Of a DNA stretch of 12,070 bases, positions 1-6,509 are shown in pieces (the first letter of the stretch is position 1; each line of letters begins with the position of its first letter). Source of the DNA: JBKEAD01 sp047973165 (GTDB lineage: Bacteria; Verrucomicrobiota; Verrucomicrobiia; Chthoniobacterales; JBKEAD01); the NCBI GenBank assembly GCA_047973165.1, contig JBKEBM010000113.1, forward strand, positions 1 through 12,070. The letters run 5' to 3'. The notes under the pieces were generated by a model. It worked only from the letters and a program-made list of their open reading frames with translations. It did no database searches and had not been told where the DNA came from. The position numbers were made by a program, and so were the translations under genes.

Positions 1-585
1 GGCTTCGACTCTATCGAAGTTACCGCGGGAATTTTTGTTCCAAGCGATACGACGGGCCACATCCCCGACGACAAATGGGCACTCACTTTCGGCATCAATG
101 TCACGGGTCTTTACCTCGTCGCCGATGAAGCCAACAAGACCTGGAAAGAACAGGGGCTACCCGGAAATCTTGTGCTCACGACCAGTGCCAACGCAGTTGT
201 TGCCAAAAAAGGCAGCCTCGCTTATGACACGTCAAAAGCCGCTGCCAACCATCTCGTACGCGAACTCGCGATCGAGCTTTCCCCGCTCGTTCGGGTGAAT
301 GGCGTCGCGCCTGCAACTGTCGTAAAAGGCTCTGCCATGTTCCCGCGTGACCGCGTGATTGGCTCACTGGCGAAATACGACATTTCTTACAGCGATGATG
401 AGGAAACCGAATCGCTCGTCAACAAACTGGCGAAATTTTATGCTGATCGGACATTGACAAAAAATCCAATCATGCCGTCCGATCAGGCTGAGGCGTATTT
501 TATTCTCGTAAGCGAACGCCTAAACAAAACGACGGGCCAGGTCATCACCGTGGATGGTGGCTTGCACGAGGCATTTTTGAGATAG
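1..585 (+). CDS. Bifunctional rhamnulose-1-phosphate aldolase/short-chain dehydrogenase, C-terminal part (5' truncated)
   Basis: The reading frame is open from the first base and ends at TAG 583-585, giving 194 residues of a longer protein whose start lies outside the window. The visible part is a short-chain dehydrogenase domain. In fragment numbering it has N33 in INVTG, S62 in TTSAN, Y75 and K79 in YDTSK (the SDR catalytic tetrad), then VRVNGVAPATVV and the terminal segment GQVITVDGGLHEAFLR. The MFPRDRVIGSLAKY stretch and that ending match, from memory, fusion enzymes in which an N-terminal class II aldolase domain cleaves rhamnulose-1-phosphate to dihydroxyacetone phosphate and lactaldehyde and the SDR domain oxidises or reduces the lactaldehyde. 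The aldolase half is not visible, so a stand-alone SDR cannot be excluded, though the C-terminus argues for the fusion. The usual NAG motif after beta-4 reads TAG here. Confidence 0.85.
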   Translation, partial: GFDSIEVTAGIFVPSDTTGHIPDDKWALTFGINVTGLYLVADEANKTWKEQGLPGNLVLTTSANAVVAKKGSLAYDTSKAAANHLVRELAIELSPLVRVNGVAPATVVKGSAMFPRDRVIGSLAKYDISYSDDEETESLVNKLAKFYADRTLTKNPIMPSDQAEAYFILVSERLNKTTGQVITVDGGLHEAFLR

Positions 586-615
586 TCGCAAAAGAAAAGC
601 ATCTCTCAATTTTTA

Positions 616-632
616 CCAACCGCTTACGGTGG
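616..632 (+). terminator. Weak stem-loop after the rhamnose aldolase/dehydrogenase gene
   Basis: A short inverted repeat, ACCG-CTTA-CGGT with flanking CC/GG and one bulged A, lies about 30 bases after the stop codon. It has no following T-run on the + strand, so a role in transcription termination is only a guess. Confidence 0.2.
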
Positions 633-640
633 GGGGTGGA

Positions 641-1192
641 AAGACTATCCAAAAATCCGAGCATGTCTCGAAAGGCTGCCTTTTGAGATTTTCTTTCAAT
701 GTCGTAGAAGAAGCCATGCTCGGCATTTGGATAGATGTTGGTAATCGGCTTGGCATCGGTTCGCCAGAAGTTGCTTCAAGAGCTCTACCGTCATCGTATT
801 TGGGAACATGTGTTCGTTTTCTGCCATTAGAAAGAGCCGTAAAGAACGAAAGGTGCTAATATTCTCCTGGCCTTTAGCTGCTCATGCGCAGCTAAAATGC
901 CGTCATGGATGTCCTGTAGCTGTTCAGGAATAGAGATGTTTGTAGCCCTGAACTCAATCCGGCAGAGAAACTTTGGGATATGATGAGGGAAGCCCTCTCT
1001 AACCGCTGCTTCGACAGTCTGCCTCAATGCGAAGAAGCTATCATTAAGTTCCTTCATCCAATTGGTTATTAATGAATTACATGTTTTTAATCTGAATCTA
1101 TGTATCCGGAAGCTTCTGTAATGTGGCACCATGCTTACTCCTTCTGCACCCACTGGCCACCCTCCAAAACGGCTGATAAGAAAAGCCCGCAA
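641..1192 (-). pseudogene. Decayed dienelactone-hydrolase-like (alpha/beta hydrolase) gene remnant
   Basis: No intact hydrolase is encoded, but pieces of one C-terminal half follow each other on the minus strand. An open frame beginning near 1192 ends at the stop 829-827 with GILAAHEQLKA and ILAPFVLYGS. Shifting frame at about 830 gives MAENEHMFPNTMTVELLKQ (827 to about 760). Shifting back at about 757 gives DAKPITNIYPNAEHGFFYD followed by a helix ending GFLDSL (757-641). The first and third pieces are in the same frame, so the two shifts compensate. Joined, they read like the end of a dienelactone hydrolase: a beta strand ending in a yG-x-D/E loop, a vP helix, and YPxAxHGF with the catalytic His. 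The Asp usually found in the ENEH loop is Glu. Residues before about 930 are not recognisable, so the 5' limit is uncertain. The piece ending at 827 could instead be a small unrelated ORF. Confidence 0.5.
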
Positions 1193-1274
1193 AGCTCAGG
1201 CATGTTCCCGCAATTCTTCCGGCGGCACTGCTCGGCACCAGGCGAAAGTGCCCGCTAGAGGTACCCTCAACACA

Positions 1275-1292
1275 CAATTTTCTGAAAAATTG
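1275..1292. repeat. Perfect inverted repeat upstream of glpX promoter
   Basis: CAATTTT-CTGA-AAAATTG is a perfect 7-bp inverted repeat with a 4-base centre. It sits 5 bp upstream of the proposed -35 box for glpX and is a candidate operator. No regulator family is identified; the AT-rich composition makes chance symmetry possible. Confidence 0.35.
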
Positions 1293-1297
1293 AAAAT

Positions 1298-1326
1298 TTG
1301 ATGTATAAATAATCGCAAAGTATAAG
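1298..1326 (+). promoter_or_regulatory. Putative sigma70-type promoter for glpX
   Basis: TTGATG (1298-1303) and TATAAG (1321-1326) are separated by exactly 17 bp in an AT-rich stretch before glpX. A start about 7 bases after the -10 box would leave a leader of only some 13 bases before the ATG at 1347, with no Shine-Dalgarno motif. A second AT-rich hexamer, TATAAA at 1304-1309, has no good -35 partner. Confidence 0.45.
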
Positions 1327-1346
1327 ATACCCTAGCCTTTCAGTTT

Positions 1347-2414
1347 ATGAATCATTCCACCCCAGCCTTGCATTCCGATCTTGAACGCCAAATCGAACTT
1401 GATTTTTTACGAGCAACCGAAGTTGCCGCGCTAAATACCCTCCAATGGCTCGGTAAAGGCGAAAAAGAAAAGGCTGATGCTGCCGCCTGCGATGCCATTC
1501 GTGGGATGTTCGATCTTATGGACATACGTGGCGAAGTCGTCATCGGCGAGGGGATCAAGGACGAGGCCCCCGGTCTTTTTAAAGGCGAAAAAGTCGGCAC
1601 CTGGAAAGACGGTTCACCGAGCTTCGATATCGCGCTCGATCCCGTGGACGGCACGACCAACGCCAGCAAAGGAATGCCAAACTCGCTAAGCTGTATCGCG
1701 GCGGCCATTTCGACCGAAGACGGCGAACCTGCACTCCAGGATATCCCAGCTTTTTACATGAATAAACTCGCCTATCCACTCGCTGTGCGCCGCGCATGGA
1801 TGGAAGACCCGAGCCTGCCAATCAACATCGATGCGCCGATCGAAGAAGTTATCGACATCACGGCAAAAATTCTTGGTAAAGAAGTGCGCGACGTTGTGGT
1901 TTGCGTCCTGGATCGCCCAAGAAATCAGGGCTTTATTGAGGCGATTCGGAAAAAAGGTGCGACCCTGAGAATGATTATGGACGGTGACATTTCCGCTGCT
2001 ATGGCACCGGCGATGCATACATCGAGCATTGATCTTTACGCTGGAATCGGCGGCACGCCGGAGGCAATTCTTTCCGCTGCGGGGCTACGCTGTCTCGGTG
2101 GCGGTATGCGTGCAAAAATCTGGCCGCGTGACGAGGAGGAAAAAAAATCCCTCATTGCCGAAGGCTGGGGCGACCGTCTTGAAAAGGAATACATGTCCAA
2201 AGACCTTGCCCGAGGTGAAAACATCGTCTTCGCAGCAACCGGAATCAGTTCCAGCCCCTTACTGCGTGAGGTGGAAGTAAAAGGCTCCATCGCGACGACT
2301 CATTCCGTCCTCATGCGTGCCCGTAGTGGCACTGTGCGCTTCATGGAAACTCAGCACAACCTGACTCGCAAAACCATCCATCTGCGAAGCACCCAGGTGG
2401 AGGGTGTTGTTTGA
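1347..2414 (+). CDS. glpX: Class II fructose-1,6-bisphosphatase
   Basis: The 355-residue protein hydrolyses fructose-1,6-bisphosphate to fructose-6-phosphate, the committed gluconeogenic step; some family members also act on sedoheptulose-1,7-bisphosphate. GlpX signatures are in order: an N-terminal helix with ATEVAALNTLQWLG, IGEGIKDEAP at 66-75 (metal-binding acidic residues), DPVDGTT at 98-104 (metal and phosphate site), LDRPRN at 188-193, DGDISAAMAP at 211-220, and GIGGTPEAI at 232-240. Length is slightly above the usual 320-345, mainly from the region after WPRDEEEK. The ATG at 1347 is chosen because it precedes the conserved helix at the expected distance and follows the predicted promoter. 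The gene appears monocistronic: 289 bp of regulatory-looking DNA separate it from the ATP synthase genes on the same strand. Confidence 0.95.
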   Translation: MNHSTPALHSDLERQIELDFLRATEVAALNTLQWLGKGEKEKADAAACDAIRGMFDLMDIRGEVVIGEGIKDEAPGLFKGEKVGTWKDGSPSFDIALDPVDGTTNASKGMPNSLSCIAAAISTEDGEPALQDIPAFYMNKLAYPLAVRRAWMEDPSLPINIDAPIEEVIDITAKILGKEVRDVVVCVLDRPRNQGFIEAIRKKGATLRMIMDGDISAAMAPAMHTSSIDLYAGIGGTPEAILSAAGLRCLGGGMRAKIWPRDEEEKKSLIAEGWGDRLEKEYMSKDLARGENIVFAATGISSSPLLREVEVKGSIATTHSVLMRARSGTVRFMETQHNLTRKTIHLRSTQVEGVV

Positions 2415-2471
2415 GTATTCTTTTCAGCGCCGTCTCCAGGATTTTGAACAACTCTGTGCTCAAAGTGAGGT

Positions 2472-2489
2472 TTTTGGGTGTGCCCAAAA
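2472..2489. terminator. Stem-loop downstream of glpX
   Basis: TTTTGGG-TGTG-CCCAAAA forms a perfect 7-bp stem with a 4-base loop, 57 bases after the glpX stop. No T-run follows it on the + strand, so intrinsic termination would be weak; mRNA 3'-end protection is equally possible. Confidence 0.4.
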
Positions 2490-2503
2490 GATGAAAACGA
2501 AAG

Positions 2504-2523
2504 TTTGTGAAATTTTTCACAAA
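2504..2523. promoter_or_regulatory. CRP/FNR-family-like operator palindrome
   Basis: A perfect 9-bp inverted repeat with a 2-base centre covers 2504-2523. Within it TGTGA (2506-2510) and TCACA (2517-2521) are separated by exactly six bases, which is the consensus architecture of CRP-type sites. It lies 89 bp after glpX and 180 bp before atpB. No convincing -35/-10 pair lies at a classical activator distance, so its target promoter is unresolved. Another helix-turn-helix regulator or a simple RNA hairpin is possible. Confidence 0.5.
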
Positions 2524-2637
2524 TAGAGCTTGCCATATTTGAAAAGTTGATTAGAGAGAAATGATTCACGTCATTTTCTGCGTGACGAAGTGACATTTCC
2601 CGCTAAGGATTCGCATTCGTTCACACAAGTCATCGGG

Positions 2638-2666
2638 CTTTTGAAAAGGCGGTGCAGGACTATACA
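2638..2666 (+). promoter_or_regulatory. Tentative promoter for the atp operon
   Basis: TATACA at 2661-2666 is a plausible -10 box. Upstream, CTTTTG (2638-2643) at 17-bp spacing or TTGAAA (2641-2646) at 14 bp could serve as -35; neither is ideal. Initiation near 2673 would give a leader of about 30 bases before atpB. Confidence 0.3.
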
Positions 2667-2703
2667 ACCCAAAAATTTAATTTTTCCTACGACCTAACCA
2701 GAC

Positions 2704-3567
2704 ATGTTTTTAAATAACCTACTTGCAGCGGGTGTTTCTTTGGATGCGCAGTCTCCTCTGGTGCTTGCCGATGGTCAGGGCGATCCGACCTGGGCGTTTT
2801 TTACAAACTCGATTTTTGTTGCTCTGCTGGTTGTTGGGATCGTTCTCTTTTTTGCACGCAGAGCTACGCGTAAGCTGCAGCTCGTACCGACAGGCTCACA
2901 AAATCTTTTTGAGGCAATTGTCGAAACACTTTACAACGGCCTTGAGGGCATCGTTGGCAGACACATGGTAGGTAAAGTATTCGGCCTGCTGGCAACCCTG
3001 TTTATATATATACTCGTTGCAAACTGGTTTGCGCTCTTGCCTGGCGTGGGTTCGATCGGTTGGGGAGAATCGACTCCGGAAGGCTTTCATGTGGAAATTC
3101 CGCTTCTGCGCCCGGCGACGGCCGACCTGAACATGACCCTTGCGCTGGCTCTCGTATTCATGATTTTCTGGCTCTACTGGACCTTCAGCGAACTTGGTTT
3201 CCTGGGCTTCCTGGACCACACCTTTGGAGTCAAAGGAGGTCTGACCGGAGGTATGAAATATGCCCTGCTTTTGATTTTCCTCTTCGTGGGTTTGATCGAA
3301 ATTGTCTCGCTGGCCTTCCGCCCTGTTTCGCTTTCGCTGCGACTTTTCGGTAATGTCTTTGCCGGCGAAAACCTTTTGGTAACGATGATAACACTCGGCA
3401 AAACTCTCGGGCTGCCAAACTGGGCCGCTTTTCTCTCCGGCGTTATTATTCCGATCCCGTTTTACTTTCTTGAAATCCTTGTAGGCGTGCTTCAGGCAAT
3501 GGTCTTTACCCTGCTTTGTGCAGTTTACATTCAACTCTCAACAACCCACGACGAGGGAGCACACTAA
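2704..3567 (+). CDS. atpB: F1Fo ATP synthase subunit a
   Basis: Subunit a is the membrane stator subunit forming the two ion half-channels next to the c-ring. This 287-residue protein has several hydrophobic helices and the family landmarks: ATADLNMTLALAL at 138-150, RPVSLSLRLFGNVFAGE at 206-222 with the essential channel arginine at R213 and E222, and EILVGVLQAMVFTLLCAVYI at 257-276 with Q264 at the usual position. The N-terminus (about 35 residues before the first helix) is periplasmic-type and variable in the family. The ATG at 2704 is the first in frame and the length is normal. It is the first gene of the operon; no atpI-like gene lies immediately upstream. The 84-bp gap to atpE is the longest in the operon. 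Confidence 0.97.
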   Translation: MFLNNLLAAGVSLDAQSPLVLADGQGDPTWAFFTNSIFVALLVVGIVLFFARRATRKLQLVPTGSQNLFEAIVETLYNGLEGIVGRHMVGKVFGLLATLFIYILVANWFALLPGVGSIGWGESTPEGFHVEIPLLRPATADLNMTLALALVFMIFWLYWTFSELGFLGFLDHTFGVKGGLTGGMKYALLLIFLFVGLIEIVSLAFRPVSLSLRLFGNVFAGENLLVTMITLGKTLGLPNWAAFLSGVIIPIPFYFLEILVGVLQAMVFTLLCAVYIQLSTTHDEGAH

Positions 3568-3585
3568 GAATTTATAAAAACAAAT

Positions 3586-3625
3586 TTCCTCGTCGGGACC
3601 ATGCAGGACCGTGGACGGCGAAGAA
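3586..3625 (+). other. Possible stem-loop in the atpB-atpE spacer
   Basis: 3586-3595 and 3616-3625 can pair over ten positions with one mismatch and a G-T pair, enclosing a loop that contains a GGACC direct repeat (3596-3600 and 3606-3610). It ends 26 bases before the atpE start, leaving an A-rich single-stranded leader, which could favour translation of the high-copy c subunit. This is a hand-folded structure only. Confidence 0.3.
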
Positions 3626-3651
3626 GACAACAAACAAAAATACATAATACT

Positions 3652-3909
3652 ATGATCCCACAACTCATCGCAGCAGCAGCAGAACCAGCAGCGGCAGTAG
3701 CCAATGCAGGAATCACAGGTAGTTTCACGCTCGGCGTAGCCGGTGCGGGAGCCGCTATCGCAGTTGGATTGGTCGGAGCAAAAGCCGTCGAGGCTGTTGG
3801 ACGCAATCCCGGTGCTTTCGGTAACATTCTGACGATTGCCATTATCGGTATGGCTCTTGCAGAAGCTATCGCTATTTACGCACTCATCCGTGCGTTCGCC
3901 GGAATGTAA
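3652..3909 (+). CDS. atpE: F1Fo ATP synthase subunit c
   Basis: The 85-residue hydrophobic hairpin protein forms the rotating c-ring. Helix 1 carries the glycine/alanine-rich packing motif (G28 to G39), the polar loop is KAVEAVGRNP (44-53), and helix 2 contains MALAEAIAIYAL with the ion-carrying carboxylate E71. The helix-1 position that is Gln in sodium-binding c subunits is V38, and E71 is followed by Ala rather than Ser/Thr, so proton coupling is inferred. The start at 3652 gives a normal length. An in-frame ATG at 3601 would add 17 highly basic residues unlike any c-subunit N-terminus and is rejected. The segment before helix 1 (AAAAEPAAAVANAGITG) is longer than in many homologues. A strong hairpin follows the gene. 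Confidence 0.96.
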   Translation: MIPQLIAAAAEPAAAVANAGITGSFTLGVAGAGAAIAVGLVGAKAVEAVGRNPGAFGNILTIAIIGMALAEAIAIYALIRAFAGM

Positions 3910-3920
3910 AAAAATCAACC

Positions 3921-3957
3921 CCCGCCGGGAGAGAAGGTTCACCTTTTCTCCGGCGGG
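3921..3957 (+). promoter_or_regulatory. Strong intercistronic stem-loop between atpE and atpF
   Basis: 3921-3937 pairs with 3942-3957 around a TTCA loop, giving a stem of about 16 bp with a single bulged G and one A/A-type mismatch. It begins 12 bases after the atpE stop codon and ends 24 bases before atpF. There is no clean T-run after it (CCACTTTTCTTCTC follows), so partial termination or 3'-end protection of the atpE message is more likely than full termination. Confidence 0.65.
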
Positions 3958-3981
3958 CCACTTTTCTTCTCACTTTTCATC

Positions 3982-4491
3982 ATGGAATCCATCACACAAC
4001 TCGCAGGCGACTTTGGTGTTACCTGGGTCAAACTTATCAGTCAGGCCGTCCTGTTTCTTGTAGTTTATCTTGTTTTAAACAAGTTCGCTTTTGGCCCGAT
4101 CATTGCCATGCTTGAAGAGCGTCGCAAGCGCATCGAAGAGGGCCAGCTCAACGCCGACAAAATCAAAAAACAACTCGCCGAGTCCGAACTCCGCTACCAG
4201 GAAGCCCTCCGCAAAGCCAACGAAGAGGCCCAGCACATCATCGACGAAGCCCGCACCAGCACAGAGATTACGACTCAGAAGCAGTTGCAGCAGGCCATTA
4301 CCGAAGCCGAAGAAATCGTCTCCAAAGCCAGGGTATCCATCGAACAGGAACGTGAAAAAATGGTTACCGAAGTCCGCAAAGAAATGGTCAGCCTGGTCGT
4401 CGATACCACGGCACGCGTAACCGGCAAAGTCCTCACTCCCGAAGATCAGGCCCGTCTCAACCAGGAAACCACCAAAGAGCTCGCCGCCTAA
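3982..4491 (+). CDS. atpF: F1Fo ATP synthase subunit b
   Basis: Subunit b is the peripheral-stalk protein that links subunit a in the membrane to delta and alpha on F1. The 169-residue sequence has a single N-terminal transmembrane helix at about 17-36 (VKLISQAVLFLVVYLVLNKF), the conserved FGPIIAMLEERRKRIEEG hinge, and then a continuous charged, Ala/Glu/Lys-rich coiled coil from about 45 to 150. Length is normal for a single b subunit, and no b' paralogue is present, so a homodimer is expected. The stop codon is in the same frame as the following delta gene with only eight sense codons between TAA and its ATG. Confidence 0.95.
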   Translation: MESITQLAGDFGVTWVKLISQAVLFLVVYLVLNKFAFGPIIAMLEERRKRIEEGQLNADKIKKQLAESELRYQEALRKANEEAQHIIDEARTSTEITTQKQLQQAITEAEEIVSKARVSIEQEREKMVTEVRKEMVSLVVDTTARVTGKVLTPEDQARLNQETTKELAA

Positions 4492-4515
4492 TTTTTTCAG
4501 CCGACCCGAAACCTT

Positions 4516-4908
4516 ATGAAAATCTCACGCGAAGCACGCCGAACCTGCAAAACGCTTTTTAGTATGACCCTGCAAAACGGTCGTATTGACCCTCAGCGTG
4601 CCAGCGAGATTACGGACACCATCGTTCGCGAAAAGCCGCGTCACTACCTCCAGATTCTCAAGGAATACACCCGTCTCGTCCGCCTCGAAAGCGACAAATC
4701 GCAAGCCACCATAGACAGCGCAGCCGAGCTCGACCCGGTCGAAAAACACCAGATACAGTCCGACCTCGCAGCCGTTTTCGGCAATGACACCACCTTCACC
4801 TTCCGCGTCCGCCCCGAGCTGATCGGCGGCCTTCGTGTAAAATACGGCAGCGACGTCTGGGACGGCAGCATCCATGCCCGCCTCGCTTCCCTCCGCCAAA
4901 CCCTTTAA
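4516..4908 (+). CDS. atpH: F1Fo ATP synthase subunit delta, short form
   Basis: Delta caps F1 and joins it to the b dimer. The C-terminal signature is clear: PELIGGLRVKYGSDVWDGS followed by IHARLASLRQTL (about 99-130). The N-terminal helical domain, which normally binds the alpha N-termini, starts ARRTCKTLFSMTLQNGRID and is much abbreviated: the whole protein is 130 residues, whereas family members are usually about 175-185. No upstream extension can rescue length, because the atpF TAA (4489-4491) is in the same frame only 24 bases before the ATG. No frame change or stop is visible inside, so this appears to be a compact but intact gene. Its position between b and alpha supports the assignment. 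Confidence 0.9.
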   Translation: MKISREARRTCKTLFSMTLQNGRIDPQRASEITDTIVREKPRHYLQILKEYTRLVRLESDKSQATIDSAAELDPVEKHQIQSDLAAVFGNDTTFTFRVRPELIGGLRVKYGSDVWDGSIHARLASLRQTL

Positions 4909-4953
4909 AAAATTTCACCCTAATTCCTTTCTAAAAACGAAACCCAAAAAGCC

Positions 4954-6489
4954 ATGAGCAATATTCTCGAAGAACTTGAGCGTAAAATCGAAACTGTCAA
5001 AGTTGACAGTGCCACGAAAGTCAACGTCGGAACCGTCCGTGAAATCGGTGACGGTGTCGCCCGCATCGAAGGTCTCAGCGGAGCAATGCTGAACGAAATG
5101 CTTGAATTCCCAGGCGGCATCTACGGCCTGGCACTCAACCTCGAAGAAACCGAAGTCGGCGCCATCGTGCTCGGTGACTACACTGGCATCGGCGAAGGCG
5201 ACGAAGTCAAAACCACCGGACGCCTGCTCTCCGTCCCCGTCGGCAAAGAACTCCTCGGGCGCGTAGTCGATGCCCTCGGCCAGCCCCTTGACGGCAAAGG
5301 CGACATTACCGCCAAAGAATCCTATCCTGTCGAAAAAATTGCCCCCGGTATTATTAAACGCAAAAGCGTCAGCCAGCCCGTCCAGACCGGCATCATGGCC
5401 ATCGACGCAATGGTCCCCGTCGGTCGCGGACAGCGCGAACTCATCATCGGTGACCGCGCAACCGGCAAAACCACCATCGCCGTTGACGCCATCATCAACC
5501 AGGCTCAGATCAACAAAGCCGCCGAAGCCGAAGGCAACGAAGACTTCCGCCCGCTCTACAGCATCTACGTCGCCGTCGGACAGAAAAATGCAAACATCGC
5601 TCGCGTCGTAAAAACTCTCGAAGAGCACGACGCCCTCAAATACACGATCGTCATCTCCGCCCCCGCTTCCGACTCCGCCACAAACCAATACATCGCACCC
5701 TTCGCCGGAGCCTCAATGGGTGAGTGGTTCATGGCAAACGGCATGGACGCCATGATCGTCTTCGACGACCTCTCCAAGCACGCCGTCGCCTATCGCCAAA
5801 TCTCCCTCCTTCTCAAACGCCCATCCGGACGAGAAGCCTACCCCGGAGACGTCTTCTACCTCCACAGCCGTCTGCTCGAACGCTCGGCCCGTCTCAACGA
5901 AGACAACGGAAACGGCTCCCTCACAGCCTTCCCAATCATCGAAACCCAGGCCGGCGACGTATCTGCCTACATCCCGACAAACGTTATCTCCATCACCGAC
6001 GGACAAATCTACCTCGAAACCGACCTCTTCTACCAGGGCATCCGCCCCGCGATTTCGGTTGGACTCTCCGTCTCCCGTGTCGGTTCCGCTGCGCAAATCA
6101 AAGCCATGAAACAAGTCGCCGGAAAAATCAAAGGCGACCTCGCACAGTTCCGCGAACTCCAGGCCTTTGCACAGTTCGGCTCCGACCTCGACGCAAAAAC
6201 CAAAGCCCAGCTCGACCGCGGACAACGCATCGTCGAACTCTTCAAACAACAGCAATACAGCCCGCTGCCCGTCGAACTCCAGTCCGCCATCATCTTCGCA
6301 ATGCAAAACGGGTACCTCGACGACATCGAAATCTCACGCATCAAGGAAATCCAGGCCAAACTCCAGGACTTCTTCGTAACCCGCAAAGAAAGCATCCTCA
6401 AAGCAATCCGCGACAAAAAAGCCTTCGACGACGAGCTGACCAACGACATCAAAGCCGCCCTCGACGAATTTAAAAAAGTCACCACTTAA
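4954..6489 (+). CDS. atpA: F1Fo ATP synthase subunit alpha
   Basis: Alpha forms the non-catalytic nucleotide sites of the F1 hexamer. The 511-residue protein shows the N-terminal beta-barrel (GTVREIGDGVARIEGLSG), the P-loop GDRATGKT at 166-173, LYSIYVAVGQKNANIARVVK, the DDLSKHAVAYRQISLLLKRPSGREAYPGDVFYLHSRLLERSAR region including the arginine-finger neighbourhood, and ISVGLSVSRVGSAAQ. The common P-loop form in this family is GDRQTGKT; the Gln is Ala here. An acidic insertion (KAAEAEGNEDF, about 188-198) lies between the P-loop helix and the YVAVGQK strand, similar in position to that of mitochondrial and alphaproteobacterial homologues. The start at 4954 gives the usual N-terminal length that contacts delta. 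Confidence 0.98.
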   Translation: MSNILEELERKIETVKVDSATKVNVGTVREIGDGVARIEGLSGAMLNEMLEFPGGIYGLALNLEETEVGAIVLGDYTGIGEGDEVKTTGRLLSVPVGKELLGRVVDALGQPLDGKGDITAKESYPVEKIAPGIIKRKSVSQPVQTGIMAIDAMVPVGRGQRELIIGDRATGKTTIAVDAIINQAQINKAAEAEGNEDFRPLYSIYVAVGQKNANIARVVKTLEEHDALKYTIVISAPASDSATNQYIAPFAGASMGEWFMANGMDAMIVFDDLSKHAVAYRQISLLLKRPSGREAYPGDVFYLHSRLLERSARLNEDNGNGSLTAFPIIETQAGDVSAYIPTNVISITDGQIYLETDLFYQGIRPAISVGLSVSRVGSAAQIKAMKQVAGKIKGDLAQFRELQAFAQFGSDLDAKTKAQLDRGQRIVELFKQQQYSPLPVELQSAIIFAMQNGYLDDIEISRIKEIQAKLQDFFVTRKESILKAIRDKKAFDDELTNDIKAALDEFKKVTT

Positions 6490-6509
6490 AAAAATAACGA
6501 TCCGCCACC

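Noticed and set aside
629..859. Small + strand open frame (76 codons) in the gap after the rhamnose gene
   Set aside because: No recognisable motif, no start signal, and it lies opposite the hydrolase remnant, which explains the region better.
2896..3534. Minus-strand open frame (212 codons) antisense to atpB
   Set aside because: No recognisable domain and complete overlap with a clear subunit a gene.
3601..3651. Upstream ATG extending atpE by 17 residues
   Set aside because: The extension is strongly basic, falls in the spacer that can form a stem-loop, and is unlike c-subunit N-termini; the ATG at 3652 gives the normal length.
3652..3909. Possible sodium-type c subunit
   Set aside because: The helix-1 Gln and the Ser/Thr next to the carboxylate that define sodium binding are absent (V38, A72), so proton coupling is favoured.
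4915..5688. Long minus-strand open frame (257 codons) inside atpA
   Set aside because: It is antisense to a perfectly conserved ATP synthase gene and its protein is an artefactual Gly/Asp/Phe/Val-rich sequence, as expected from mirrored C-ending codons.
5713..6306. Minus-strand open frame (197 codons) in the second half of atpA, and a + frame at 5724-6473
   Set aside because: Both lie wholly within atpA; the + frame product is a low-complexity Arg/Pro/Asn-rich string and the minus one a Val/Asp/Gly-rich shadow.
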